64,000 bases of DNA from Omphiscola glabra (lineage: Eukaryota > Mollusca > Gastropoda > Lymnaeidae): NCBI GenBank assembly GCA_964017045.1, contig OZ024806.1:21745088-21809087 (forward strand), given 5' to 3'. The position numbers and the translations under genes were made by a program. The notes under the pieces were generated by a model. That model did not search any database. It was given only the letters and a program-made list of their open reading frames with translations, and was not told the DNA's origin. Numbering within the stretch: position 1 is the first letter of the stretch; every line of letters begins with the position of its first letter. This document shows, in pieces, positions 23,607 to 34,855 of this stretch.

Positions 23607-24909
23607 GACTGAAAGCACCAGTAAATTCAGGGACAAAGGACACCACTGACATAAGGCAGGATTTCCTGTTTACTGTTACAAACATAGCACCCCACCATGC
23701 ACAGCAGCTTTAACCCAGTGAACGCTAGACACCACATAAAGCAGCTCCCCCAAACACCACGGCGCCCTGTCACTAAATAATCCGCCCTGGGTCTTCTTCA
23801 TTTCCCTTCTTAATCTGCTTATCTCCCTCATTTGAATTGTAAAGGGTCACAAACGCGAACCGAAGCCATTCGTGGGTGGTTTCCCTTTCCAAAAGCCCGC
23901 AATCCAGCGAAAAAAAGCATATACATGTAAGGATATTCAGTCCAAGTTAAAAAATATGCACTTGGTGGTCAATGAATGTTAACGTATTACTTTTTTAAAA
24001 TGTTGAGTATTTCTCACACCCCCCCCCCCCAAAAAAAAAAAATGGGTGCTGTTTTTCCCCGTTGTATGTTCCAATGCGGTAAAATTATCTCGAGACAGAA
24101 TTGATGAAACGATAATGGCGAGACTATAAATGTGTATTACATCTACAATTATCAGAACTTTAATCTTAGAGGTAGAAATGTATATCCCGGATGTGAAGTC
24201 ACACGAGGCTTTTTAGCTTTACAGTTTGAGCATTCTCCTCTTGAAAAATTTAGGTATGTCATACAATTCTGGCCACTCCGCCTGCGAACTCCTGACATCT
24301 ATTGTGTTATAGGGATCCTGGTGTCTAACAAAACTTTTATTTATTTTCGACCCACAAAACGATTGGAATCGTTATGAAACCCACTCACTCTCTCTCCTGC
24401 CGAACTCGTTAGCCTCAAACCCGCATGACAAATGTACCAAGTCACAGAGGGGGCAGTGCTACAGACAGACAACTTCCGGGGTGGACGCCATAACGGTGTT
24501 TCCTGCTTCCAGGCAAAAATCTCCAACTGAAAGATAATTGTGGTCCCATGTTTCTTTTTTATCGTTTTGAGGTAAGGAAAAATGACTTTCTGTAGACTTA
24601 TTGACAAAGATGCACCAAATTGTAAGAGATGACCGGACGAGAAGATACCGTACCTTCCCCTTTCTTAGCCTACTCTGCAATGTTTTTTAAACATTAATCA
24701 TCCACAAACTGGGACAGGCGTCTGCCAACTACAACCCGGGAGCTATTGACTGCACACTCCAAAAATAATGGAGGCCCATAACATTTTGGACACAAACCCC
24801 CTATGTAAGTAAGCCACTGGGTCTGCAATGATCGAAATGTTAAGTGGTTGGCCAGCTCTGTAACAAAAACAAAAACATAGCAACAAAAAAAATTGTTTCT
24901 GGTTCCAGG
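23607..24909. other. Intergenic DNA, no supported gene
   Basis: C- and A-runs near 24018-24042. Frames here (for example 24132-24377) look non-coding. Confidence 0.5.
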
Positions 24910-25548
24910 TTTAGTAGATATAAGTTGCGTTGTTGGAATGGGAATAGGATTAGTTGATATAAGTTGCGTTGTTGGAATGGGAATAGGATTAGTTGATATA
25001 AGTTGCGTTGTTGGAATGGGAATAGGATTAGTTGATATAAGTTGCGTTGTTGGAATGGGAATAGGATTAGTTGATATAAGTTGCGTTGTTGGAATGGGAA
25101 TAGGATTAGTTGATATAAGTTGCGTTGTTGGAATGGGAATAGGATTAGTTGATATAAGTTGCGTTGTTGGAATGGGAATAGGATTAGTTGATATAAGTTG
25201 CGTTGTTGGAATGGGAATAGGATTAGTTGATATAAGTTGCGTTGTTGGAATGGGAATAGGATTAGTTGATATAAGTTGCGTTGTTGGAATGGGAATAGGA
25301 TTAGTTGATATAAGTTGCGTTGTTGGAATGGGAATAGGATTAGTTGATATAAGTTGCGTTGTTGGAATGGGAATAGGATTAGTTGATATAAGTTGCGTTG
25401 TTGGAATGGGAATAGGATTAGTTGATATAAGTTGCGTTGTTGGAATGGGAATAGGATTAGTTGATATAAGTTGCGTTGTTGGAATGGGAATAGGATTAGT
25501 TGATATAAGTTGCGTTGTTGGAATGGGAATAGGATTAGTTGATATAAT
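24910..25548. repeat. 39-bp tandem repeat, 16 full copies, nearly all identical
   Basis: Core attagttgatataagttgcg; copies 2 to 16 are identical by reading, the first has small differences and the 17th is cut off. The 39-bp unit yields a spurious frame with period GLVDISCVVGMGI. Confidence 0.97.
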
Positions 25549-25667
25549 TTGTGATGCTGGTTGGCTTTAGGGTTGGTTGATAACGATTATCATATTGGTT
25601 GGTGTCCTAACCCGCCAAAAACTAATTTTTCCACGAAAATGTGTCGTTAACTAGCGAAATAGAGAAA

Positions 25668-26541
25668 AGAAGTGGGAGAAATGAAGTGAAAGAAAGGAAG
25701 TGGAAGAAATGAAGTGAAAGAAAGGAAGTGGAATAATAGAAGTTAAAGAAAAGAAGTGGAAGAAAAGAAGTGGAATAAAGGAAGTGGAAGAAAGGAAGTG
25801 GAAGAAAGGAAGTGGAATAATAGAAGTTAAAGAAAAGAAGTGGAAGAAATGAAGTGAAAGAAAGGAAGTGGAAGAAATGAAGTGGAAGAAAGGAAGTGGA
25901 AGAAAGGAAGTGGAATAATAGAAGTTAAAGAAAAGAAATGGAAGAAAAGAAGTGGAAGAAAGGAAGTGGAAGAAAGGAAGTGGAAGAAAGGAAGTGGAAG
26001 AAAGGAAGTGGAATAATAGAAGTTAAAGAAAAGAAGTGGAAGAAATGAAGTGAAAGAAATGAAGTGGAAGAAATGAAGTGAAAGAAAGGAAGTGGAATAA
26101 TAGAAGTTAAAGAAAAGAAGTGGAAGAAAAGAAGTGGAAGAAAGGAAGGGGAAGAAAGGAAGTGGAATAATAGAAGTTAAAGAAAAGAAGTGGAAGAAAT
26201 GAAGTGAAAGAAAGGAAGTGGAAGAAATGAAGTGGAAGAAAGGAAGTGGAATAATAGAAGTTAAAGAAAATAAGTGGAAGAAAGGAAGTGGAAGAAATGA
26301 AGTGAAAGAAAGGAAGTGGAATAATAGAAGTTAAAGAAAAGAAGTGGAAGAAAAGAAGTGGAAGAAAAGAAGTGGAAGAAAGGAAGTGGAAGAAAGGGGG
26401 TGGAAGAAAGGAATAGGACGAAACGAAGTGGAGGAAAGGAAGTGGAAGAAAGGAAGTGGAAGAAAAGAAGTGGAAGAAAGGAAGTGTAAGAAAGGAAGTG
26501 GAAGAAAAGAAGTGGAAGAAATGAAGTGGAAGAAAAGACAG
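25668..26541. repeat. 14-bp purine-rich tandem repeat, about 62 copies
   Basis: Core gaagtggaagaaag, interspersed with gaataatagaagttaaag variants that give a coarse higher-order spacing. Confidence 0.95.
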
Positions 26542-27090
26542 GGCTGCTAAGAGCCTGATGTTGCAATGACATAATCACATTTAACTAACAATTGTAATTT
26601 GGTGGTGTAACATTTCATACATCAAGATAATACACATAGTCACATGGATAGAATAACTATAGCATCTGGATACACATTTGTATTTGTTATTTCCGGTAGA
26701 TGGGACCTTGCTGACCTACATCGAGCCGTCTCGATGTTGCAAGAGCGACCCCCCCCTTGCACCCCCACCCCAAAGTCTAGATCATTACCATGTAAATGGG
26801 GGGGGGGGGGGTACTGCGACATCAAGGGGCAGTTAACTCTGCAAGATGGTGATGTATTCCGCCGCGATAATTCGTCGAACGTCCGGCGCGAAGAAGCTAT
26901 TCTGGTGATAAACTCGGGAACGTTTCATCAGCATATCATTAATATCAGTCGTATGTTTTGGGAATTGGCTAGTTTTTACCCTAGCCGAATCTCTCAACAT
27001 ATCGATCAGTTTAAGCTATTACAGAACGAAGTATTATACAGAAGATCTGCAAGGCGGGATCAGAAAAATAATTAGAAATAATATACAAAT
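26542..27090. other. Single-copy DNA between array and MITE
   Basis: A plus-strand frame 26644-27075 is open across a C-run (26749) and G-run (26801). Its second half (26850-27075) looks more protein-like, but no family or splice sites support it. Confidence 0.2.
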
Positions 27091-27099
27091 ATAATTTTA

Positions 27100-27423
27100 C
27101 GAAGGGGCTATTCGTATCCGGGTACCAGAAGTGAGAGGTTTTGATTAAAAAAACGATTAAAAATAATTTTATAAAATATAAATGGACCCGGACACGCAGC
27201 GCCACCATTCGCACACGGGTCCCATTGGACTCAATGCTATTCGGATGTCACTTGTGGTAGTTAATTTAGTTAAACTGAAGAATTAAGTTTACAAACGTAT
27301 AGTCCATTCAATTATATTTCATTTGATACCTCATTTTGCCTTACAAACCCAACAATAATATTTTAAATAGTTTTTCAAGCCTCACTTCTCACATATGGTA
27401 CCCAGGTACGAATAGTCGCAGCC
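27100..27423. mobile_element. 324-bp MITE with about 27-bp imperfect TIRs and 9-bp TSD
   Basis: Left end includes GCTATTCGTATCCGGGTACC and the reverse complement of the right end includes ACTATTCGTACCTGGGTACC (about 20 of 27 positions match). Both sides are flanked by ataatttta (27091-27099, 27424-27432). The interior is AT-rich with no coding capacity. A 9-bp duplication is typical of Mutator-like elements, but the superfamily is uncertain, and the duplication is AT-rich. Confidence 0.7.
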
Positions 27424-27453
27424 ATAATTTTATTTCAAAAACAGCTGCTAGTG

Positions 27454-27469
27454 CCGGGTACGTACCCGG
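27454..27469. repeat. Perfect 16-bp palindrome
   Basis: CCGGGTACGTACCCGG reads the same on both strands. It lies 31 bp beyond the end of the MITE 27100-27423, whose termini also contain CCGGGTACC, so it may be transposon-derived. Confidence 0.6.
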
Positions 27470-27531
27470 AGAGATTTTTTCAATCCATCCGTTACATGTA
27501 TACAAATATTTTTGAACATATATGCCAGTAT

Positions 27532-27886
27532 ATGGATACAGCAAAGTACCCTACCAGGCGGGGCAGAGGCGTCGCCAACTTCTACAACAAAATAAGTAAG
27601 TGTAACTTCTCAAAATTTTTAAGTTAAATTAAATAAATAAATAAATATATAGAAACATTTAAAAATATATATCAAAATTCAATTTGCAGGCCAGCACAAA
27701 TCAACCCCCCACCCTCTATTTTTTCTCTTTCTGCGACCACAAGATACGCCAACGGGAAGTTATAGCAGCACCCAAAAGTCAGAAGTTCGATGTAAAATCT
27801 GTAGTGTGGATACAGAATTGGAAGCATCCGAACACAAGGATGAAGCATTTTCCAAGACCCAGACACTCAGCGCCCCCGTGAATTAG
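27532..27886 (+). CDS. Candidate two-exon reading frame, C-terminal end of an unidentified gene
   Basis: Exon A: the frame through MDTAKYPTRRGRGVANFYNK (ATG at 27532, though the frame stays open upstream to about 27433) ends at 27595 at a good donor (ATAA/GTAAGT). A 94-bp intron follows, ending in AATTTGCAG at 27689. Exon B, 27690-27883, continues in the same frame, including SEVRCKICSVDTELEASEHK, to a TAG at 27884-27886. A second possible acceptor (pyrimidine tract then CACAAG, exon from 27744) keeps the same frame. One CxxC pair is visible; no domain is recognised. Another frame of exon B is also open. Splicing is inferred from sequence only, and the start may lie further upstream. Confidence 0.35.
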
Positions 27887-28735
27887 ATCCGGGGACAGAC
27901 AACACCTACCCTCCCACACGCTCTCTCTCCCCCCCCCCCACCCACCCACCAACAAAAGAAACCGGAACTCGATAAGTTTTGTCTTTGGCCTGTCTCAGAC
28001 ATAAGCCGAGAGCTCTACATTTCTGAAGCGGGACCCGCGTCCTTCTACCAAGAGAGATCAACCGTCTCCTAAATGGTTTGTATGGTGGTGAAAGTGTTTC
28101 CAGCAAATAAATGGACAGTGGGTGAGCTCCCTAGGGTATTCCTACCCATGAACAATATTTTTTAATGTAGTTATTTTGGTGTTATAATTTTTTTGTTTGT
28201 TTCCGATTTTTAATCACGTCTTGAAAAAAAGTTCAGAATTTATATTTCTTTACCATTATTATTTTGGACCAATTTCGAAATTTGAACATATTTCTGCACT
28301 TTTCATCATTCAAAAATAAGTTTCTTTAGAAAATCACATTTTTATAGCTTGAATATTGCTAATACCGGTATTTAAACTTGAAAATCTATTTTCAAACATC
28401 AAAACAGCTATCTGGATACAATCTATCGATACAATCTCTGGATACATTCTCAATTGAATCCAATAAAGTTTACTTCTTATAACTCCAGTATTGTCAGGCC
28501 GTCAGTCGATGTAAGCCCAATCTCATATGCTTGGAAATCAATACACTTCACACCCGCCAATAGAGTTTGACCAATGCATCTTTACTAATGATGTATTTTT
28601 GTTGGATCGGACGGGCGGGTTTCGTCATCATACTTGACCGCCATCTCAACCAAAATAAAGGGGCATAATTTGTGTACGGCTAGATGTAGTAGATATAAAT
28701 ATTTTGATTAAAAGATGGACCAATAAAAATATATT

Positions 28736-29120
28736 GTGTCGGTCGATACACACAATGCAAACAAGTTTGGGTTGATTCACACAATAAACACCTGTGTTGG
28801 TGGATACACACAATAAATACCTGTGTTGGTTGATACACACAATAGAAACCTGTGTTGGTTGATACACACAATAGAAACCTGTGTTGGTTGATACACACAA
28901 TAGAAACCTGTGTTGGTGGATACACACAATCATAACCGGTGTTGGTTGATACACACAATGTAAACCTGTGTTGGTTGATACACACAATAGAAACCTGTGT
29001 TGTTGATACACACAATAGAAACCTGTGTTTGTTTGATACACACAATCATAACCGGTGTTGGTTGATACACACAATAGAAACCTGTGTTGGTTGATACACA
29101 CAATCATAACTTGTGTGGGT
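28736..29120. repeat. 29-bp tandem repeat, about 13 copies
   Basis: Core gatacacacaatagaaacct followed by gtgttggtt. Confidence 0.95.
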
Positions 29121-29216
29121 GGTGTCACTGGAGAATCTTTTGCGGGATTGTGTATGAAATGCACCAACAATTCACTTCGAAGAGCCACTACAAAATTCAC
29201 TTTGGAATAGAAACAC

Positions 29217-29270
29217 CATTAACTCATCATTAACTCACCATTACCTCACCATTAACTTACCATTAACTCA
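29217..29270. repeat. About 12-bp tandem repeat, 4-5 copies
   Basis: Core accattaactc. Confidence 0.8.
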
Positions 29271-30373
29271 CACGAGACGCAGCATCTTTTCTACGCATTT
29301 CTTAAACAATTTTTATTTCTTTTTATTATTATTATTATTAATATCGTAGCATCGGCTACAAAGCTTTCTCAACGCAGCATCCAGTTGGTGTTCATGGAGT
29401 CTTGCCAAAATTTAATGTTGGACAAAATCTCTAAGTTAACTAATAAATGACAGCTAAGTAAGAGCCATGATAAACAGTATTGCAATGTCTTTTTTTTCAA
29501 TCGATATTTGCGCATTCATTAAAACGAAATTTGTACAAACTTCGCAAATCAATATCTTTGTTCAAACCAAATTATAAGGACGTCGTCTGAGTTTGAGCAA
29601 ACATACCCTCGGCTTCTGGTGCACAAGGCAATGAAGGAAAGGAAAATGCGCGCAAATCTCACTCTTCATTGTTTGAGGGCAAGTAACGCCAAGTACGACG
29701 ACATTTGTTCGTTATGAACAGTTCGCCTTAAAACTCAGTTAATTCACACTGCTACTCAGCTTTATGATTTTTATACAGGCTTAAATTTATTGCTTTGATA
29801 TATTTTCGTTTTTTAAAAATATAAATTATCAAGCGGATATTCCCGTAAATATTTATATACTATTTACGGTGCCCCATTTGTTTGATAGGGGCATTTTTTA
29901 TACAACTGTTTTAAGGTCTGAAATTAAACATTATAATAATACTATATAAAGCTTCCCAATTTTAACTTACTGTTTAACAAACTGTTTATAGAAATTTGTA
30001 TACAAACTATTCTTGCAGTTGCGTTCGACAGTGCAGAACCATCACGATTTCGTTTCACCCCCCGCCGCCACCCCCCCCCCCCACCCCCTTAAACTCGTTT
30101 TGGATTTTTTTACTTAGCGATTAAATTTAAATAAAAATAATGTCTCTTAATTCCAAACCCCAACCACCATTTTGGGCCTCTTCACTTTCCGAGGCCCCCT
30201 GCCGCAGGGCCTACGCGACTTCTCTGTTATTACTATATCCATTTTTATTTTTGTAGAATAGTATTTAGGACAAGAGCAAACACAGTTCTAAAAATTACAA
30301 AGTATAATAAAAATTATCAACAATAATGTGAAATGGATTCGTGGATGCTGGCCCGTCTCGTCATAGCGAGTGA
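29271..30373. other. AT-rich intergenic DNA, no supported gene
   Basis: ATT microsatellite near 29325-29342 and C-rich runs at 30057-30090. Confidence 0.5.
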
Positions 30374-30659
30374 ATTATGTTTCACAGACATCCGTTTCTA
30401 GCTTAATGAACCCATCTAGCCACACTGTTTGTATTATGTTTCACAGACATCCGTTTCTAGCTTAATGAACCCATCTAGCCACACTGTTTGTATTATGTTT
30501 CACAGACATCCGTTTCTAGCTTAATGAACCCATCTAGCCACACTGTTTGTATTATGTTTCACAGACATCCGTTTCTAGCTTAATGAACCCATCTAGCCAC
30601 ACTGTTTGTATTATGTTTCACAGACATCCGTTTCTAGCTTAATGAACCCATCTAGCCAC
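30374..30659. repeat. 59-bp tandem repeat, about 4.8 copies, almost identical
   Basis: Core attatgtttcacagacatcc with cttaatgaacccatctagcc. Differences are confined to the last copy end. Confidence 0.95.
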
Positions 30660-30974
30660 GCAGTTGGTTACGCCCGTCCTACCGCATAAGATGCATTAAT
30701 GTTTGCAGTCAGCCAGTGAGCGCTTTCTCTGACAAGACCGTCGTCTTGCACGGACTGTTAGACTTAATACAACGTCATTCATGCGTGGCTCGGTTGGCTA
30801 ATCAATACCACAAACACACTTTACGAATATGTATGTTAGAGATTATGCTTTTTGGCAGTGTCGCGAGTTGCCATGGCAACCAAGAAAAAAAGCTGAAACG
30901 CAAACCACTCCCCTCCTTTTTAACTCTTTAACTATTTTTAAATATATACTCTCTTCCATCTGGCAGTACGGTAG

Positions 30975-31160
30975 CAGTGGCGTAGCGAGCTTAACTCGCG
31001 CCCGGGGCACAATACCTTTTTGCGCCCCCAATAACTTTTTAGCGCCCCCCCTATTCGAAAACCATACAATATTATAGTAAAATATACCATTTGGCGCCCC
31101 TTTGTGAGTAGCGCCCGGGGCATGATGCCCCCCCTTGCGCCCACCCTCACTACGCCACTG
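30975..31160. mobile_element. hAT-type MITE with CAGTGGCGTAG ends, 186 bp
   Basis: Terminal inverted repeats CAGTGGCGTAGCGAG and CTCACTACGCCACTG, flanked by perfect 8-bp duplications tacggtag (30967-30974, 31161-31168). The interior holds GCGCCC-rich stretches (GCGCCCGGGGCA twice in opposite orientation). No coding capacity; the 8-bp TSD and CAGNG start point to hAT. Confidence 0.92.
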
Positions 31161-31255
31161 TACGGTAGTTAACATTTAAAATGCAAAGCGCACAGACAGT
31201 TGAGCATAATAAGAGAATTAGAAGGTAGACATTTTAGAACGGAATGAGCCCAACA

Positions 31256-31324
31256 CAGTGGCGTAGTGAGGGGGGCAAGGTGGGCATCATGCCCCGGGCG
31301 CTAGTTAAGCTTGCTACGCCACTG
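31256..31324. mobile_element. Internally deleted hAT MITE with CAGTGGCGTAG ends, 69 bp
   Basis: Ends CAGTGGCGTAGTGAGG and GCTTGCTACGCCACTG with perfect 8-bp duplications gcccaaca (31248-31255, 31325-31332). It shares the GCCCCGGGCGC core with the 186-bp element 95 bp upstream, so it is a very short member of the same family. Confidence 0.9.
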
Positions 31325-31807
31325 GCCCAACATACTTTATTTTTAAGTTTGCCGATTTCCCCCCCCCCCCATTTTAAAAAAAATTCTAGTGATTTATAAT
31401 GGCGGTAGAAAATTGTTTGGTTCTTTGACACGGAGAGGATCGGTCGATCAAAGAGGCGGTATGACAATTGAGCACACGACCGAGATGTACGGCACACAAG
31501 CAAGCATTCATTGACACATTTATATACCTGACTTATACTTGTCAAACATACATTATTGGTTTGAGCTTGTTTGTTTTATGTAAGGTGACATCCATCTGTT
31601 TAGAAAAAAAAAAGGGGGGGGGGGGGCATTTTTCACGAATTCGCTCTTACTGGGTGAGCAGCGACAATTACCTTTTAGGATTTTTAAAAACAATTTCATA
31701 AAAGAGAGCACTCCATTCTTTATGTCCCTAGCACTCATTGGAGAGTAAGGAAAGGTAGAAATGAAATATAGCTACAAGTACAAACATTTGAACCGTTCTT
31801 GAGTGGA

Positions 31808-31990
31808 CCAACAAAGTGTATCAGTGGGTCATTGGGGCCACCAACAAAGTGTATCAGTGGGTCATTGTGACCACCAACAAAGTGTATCAGTGAGTCGTTG
31901 GGGCCACCCACAAAGTGTATCAGTGGGTCGTTGTGACCACCAACAAAGTGTATCAGTGGGTCGTTGGGGCCACCAACAAAGTTTATCAGC
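31808..31990. repeat. 33-bp tandem repeat, about 5.5 copies
   Basis: Core caacaaagtgtatcagtggg. The 33-bp unit creates open frames on both strands. Confidence 0.93.
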
Positions 31991-32290
31991 ATTCACGTAT
32001 TCACCAAGCCATCAAAACAACATCGTGTTCGCGCCAATTCACGGCTGGAATCTCACTCCGCGAAGCACTAGAAGTCGAAAGAGATCGTAAAACAATTCTG
32101 CGAAGACCGTGGAGTGGAAAAAAAAATTGGGCTGAATGCTTCTCTGCACTTTTAACAACATATGACTGGAAACTAAAGAGTAGTAGCCCAACCCCCACCT
32201 TACTTACGCCAAGGTTTTCTTCTTTTTTTTACATATATAAATGTAAGGAATAGAACTAGAAAGAAAGTTCTGACTATTTGAAGTGGGGCG

Positions 32291-33335
32291 GTGATACTAG
32301 GGCTGGATGGGGTGTTTTGTCATACTAGGGCTGGGTGGGGTGTTTTGTCATACTAGGACTGGATGGGGTGTTTTGTCATACTAGGACTGGATGGGGTGTT
32401 TTGTCATACTAGGACTGGATGGGGTGTTTTGTCATACTAGGGCTGGATGGGGTGTTTTGTCATACTAGGGCTGGATGGGGTGTTTTGTCATACTAGGACT
32501 GGATGGGGTGTTTTGTCATACTAGGACTGGATGGGTGTTTTGTCATACTAGGACTGGATGGGGTGTTTTGTCATACTAGGGCTGGATGGGGTGTTTTGTC
32601 ATACTAGGACTGGATGGGGTGTTTTGTCATACTAGGACTGGATGGGGTGTTTTGTCATACTAGGGCTGGATGGGGTGTTTTGTCATACTAGGACTGGATG
32701 GGGTGTTTTGTCATACTAGGGCTGGATGTGGTAATTTGTCATACTAGGACTGGATGGGGTAATTTGTCATACTAGGACTGGATGGGGTGTTTTGTCATAC
32801 TAGGACTGGATGGGGTAATTTGTCATACTAGGACTGGATGGGGTAATTTGTCATACTAGGGCTGGATGGGGTAATTTGTCATACTAGGGCTGGATGGGGT
32901 AATTTGTCATACTAGGACTGGATGGGGTAATTTGTCATACTAGGGCTGGATGGGGTAATTTGTCATACTAGGGCTGGATGGGGTAATTTGTCATACTAGG
33001 ACTGGATGGGGTAATTTGTCATACTAGGACTGGATGGGGTAATTTGTCATACTAGGGCTGGATGGGGTAATTTGTCATACTAGGACTGGATGGGGTAATT
33101 TGTCATACTAGGACTGGATGGGGTAATTTGTCATACTAGGGCTGGATGGGGTCAGGTGTCATACTAGCACTTGGTGGGGTCAAATTTTATTCTAGGACAG
33201 GATTGGGATAGATGTCATACTTGGGCTGGATGGGGTCAGAAGTCAGAAGACATACTAGAGCTCTATGGGTTCAGGTTTCATACTAGTGTTGGATGGGATC
33301 CGTTGTCATAATTGCGCTTGATGGGGTCAGATATT
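32291..33335. repeat. 28-bp tandem repeat, about 37 copies, two subtypes
   Basis: Core gtcatactaggactggatgg. Left copies end ggtgtttt, right copies ggtaattt, with a narrow mixed zone near 32730-32820. Degenerate tail after 33160. Confidence 0.95.
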
Positions 33336-33395
33336 TTGTAACGAAGTGAAGCCTAGAGGGGGACATTTTTGGAACAAATGACCTTGCAACTATCT

Positions 33396-33610
33396 TGACC
33401 TGCCTGTGACTGGTTAGCACTGGCTGCCATTAGCTAGGACTGCCTGTGACTGGTTAGCACTGGCTGCCATTAGCTAGGACTGCCTGTGACTGGTTAGCAC
33501 TGGTGGCCATTAGCTAGGACTGCCTGTGACTGGTTAGCACTGGCGGCCATTAGCTAGGACTGCCTGTGACTGGTTAGCACTGGTTGCCATTAGCTAGGAC
33601 TGCCCGTCAC
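33396..33610. repeat. 40-bp tandem repeat, about 5.4 copies
   Basis: Core gactgcctgtgactggttag, then cattagctag. Confidence 0.93.
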
Positions 33611-34221
33611 TGGCTCGGACTGACTCGCTTACGTTAACACACCCCTTGACAATGTAATAACACGCAAGCCATAGCCAGGTCTTACTGAACCAATGCGCAT
33701 AACAAGTAAAATGAGAAATGTGCACTTGTTTTGTATTTAACAGAACTACTGAAGGGATCTTAAAACCAAGGAACAACAAAAGCAGTTTGTAACGACACCA
33801 GGAGACACAAAAAAACAACAAAAAAAAACAACTTGCCAAAAAAATTCCTTTGTTATTTACTGTTTAGCAATAAAATGTTTCAGAAATATATCCTCGACAG
33901 CAAAACGCTTGTGTCAAGCAAATAAGAACGACAACCGCTTTAAAATAAGATCATCGATTGTTTTAAAATTGTTTGGTGAAACTGTTTTTAAGACACGTTT
34001 TTGGTTCTAGAGAAAAGAATGCCCCGCTTTTAATCTTCACCTCCTATTCGCCTTATCCTGGCACCGTGAGCCAGCGATTATTTAAAAATGTTACAGGTGT
34101 GGGCGAACATAAAATTCTTCCTCCATTTTCTTGTAGATTTTTATTTTTTTTAATTTTTTTTCAAATTACAACTCTCCTGGCTTTTCACTTGTGAATAACA
34201 TAAGCAAATTGAGGTGGAAAC
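33611..34221. other. AT-rich intergenic DNA, no supported gene
   Basis: A- and T-runs; short frames only. Confidence 0.5.
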
Positions 34222-34342
34222 TGTGTGGGAGCTGACAAAGTTGGGAGCAGACTGTGTGGGAGTAGAACTGTGAGGAAGTAGAGCTGTGTGGGAGCAGAAC
34301 TGCGTGGGAGTAGATCCGTGTACGAGTAGAACTGTGTGGCGT
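34222..34342. repeat. About 16-bp degenerate tandem repeat
   Basis: Core actgtgtgggagtaga. Confidence 0.75.
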
Positions 34343-34855
34343 GAGGAAATAAGTGTTGTAAGTTGGTGAATGGGATGGACTGGTCTGGAGAGCTTTGGGG
34401 AGTAATTGGGCGATTACGGAAAGTTAGGCGGTGTGTGTGTGTGTTTGTGTTGCGTCCTGACAATGGAGTGGCCAATGAGATGTGTCTTTTGAGGTGTAAG
34501 ATAAAGTTAGACTGGACTCCATAAATACAACAGTGTGTTCAATGTGCAAAGAAAAAAAAATGTTTGAGACTAAGTAGGATGTGTCTAGAAATTAGGGCAG
34601 TGTACGGGTTAAGCAAAGGCGTTTCGGCATCAGTTGATGAAATGCCGCGAAGTTAATCATTTCGGGTTTTCGATTTAATCTCACATATTAAACCGAATTT
34701 TATTTTACCTACTTTTGCACACTTTGGTTTGCGAAATAGCAATGAAATGCTTAAACCCATAGTTCACAGAACGCTACACCAAGAATTTTTTTCCCATTAT
34801 TTTAAAGCTCGGTCCTAAGGGTGAATTAATATTAATAAATGAGGTTGCATTGTAA

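Noticed and set aside
24893..25570. 225-codon hydrophobic repeat frame
   Set aside because: Due entirely to the identical 39-bp units.
26644..27075. 143-codon plus frame
   Set aside because: Runs through a C-run and a G-run where the frame is unlikely to be preserved; no splice sites or family support.
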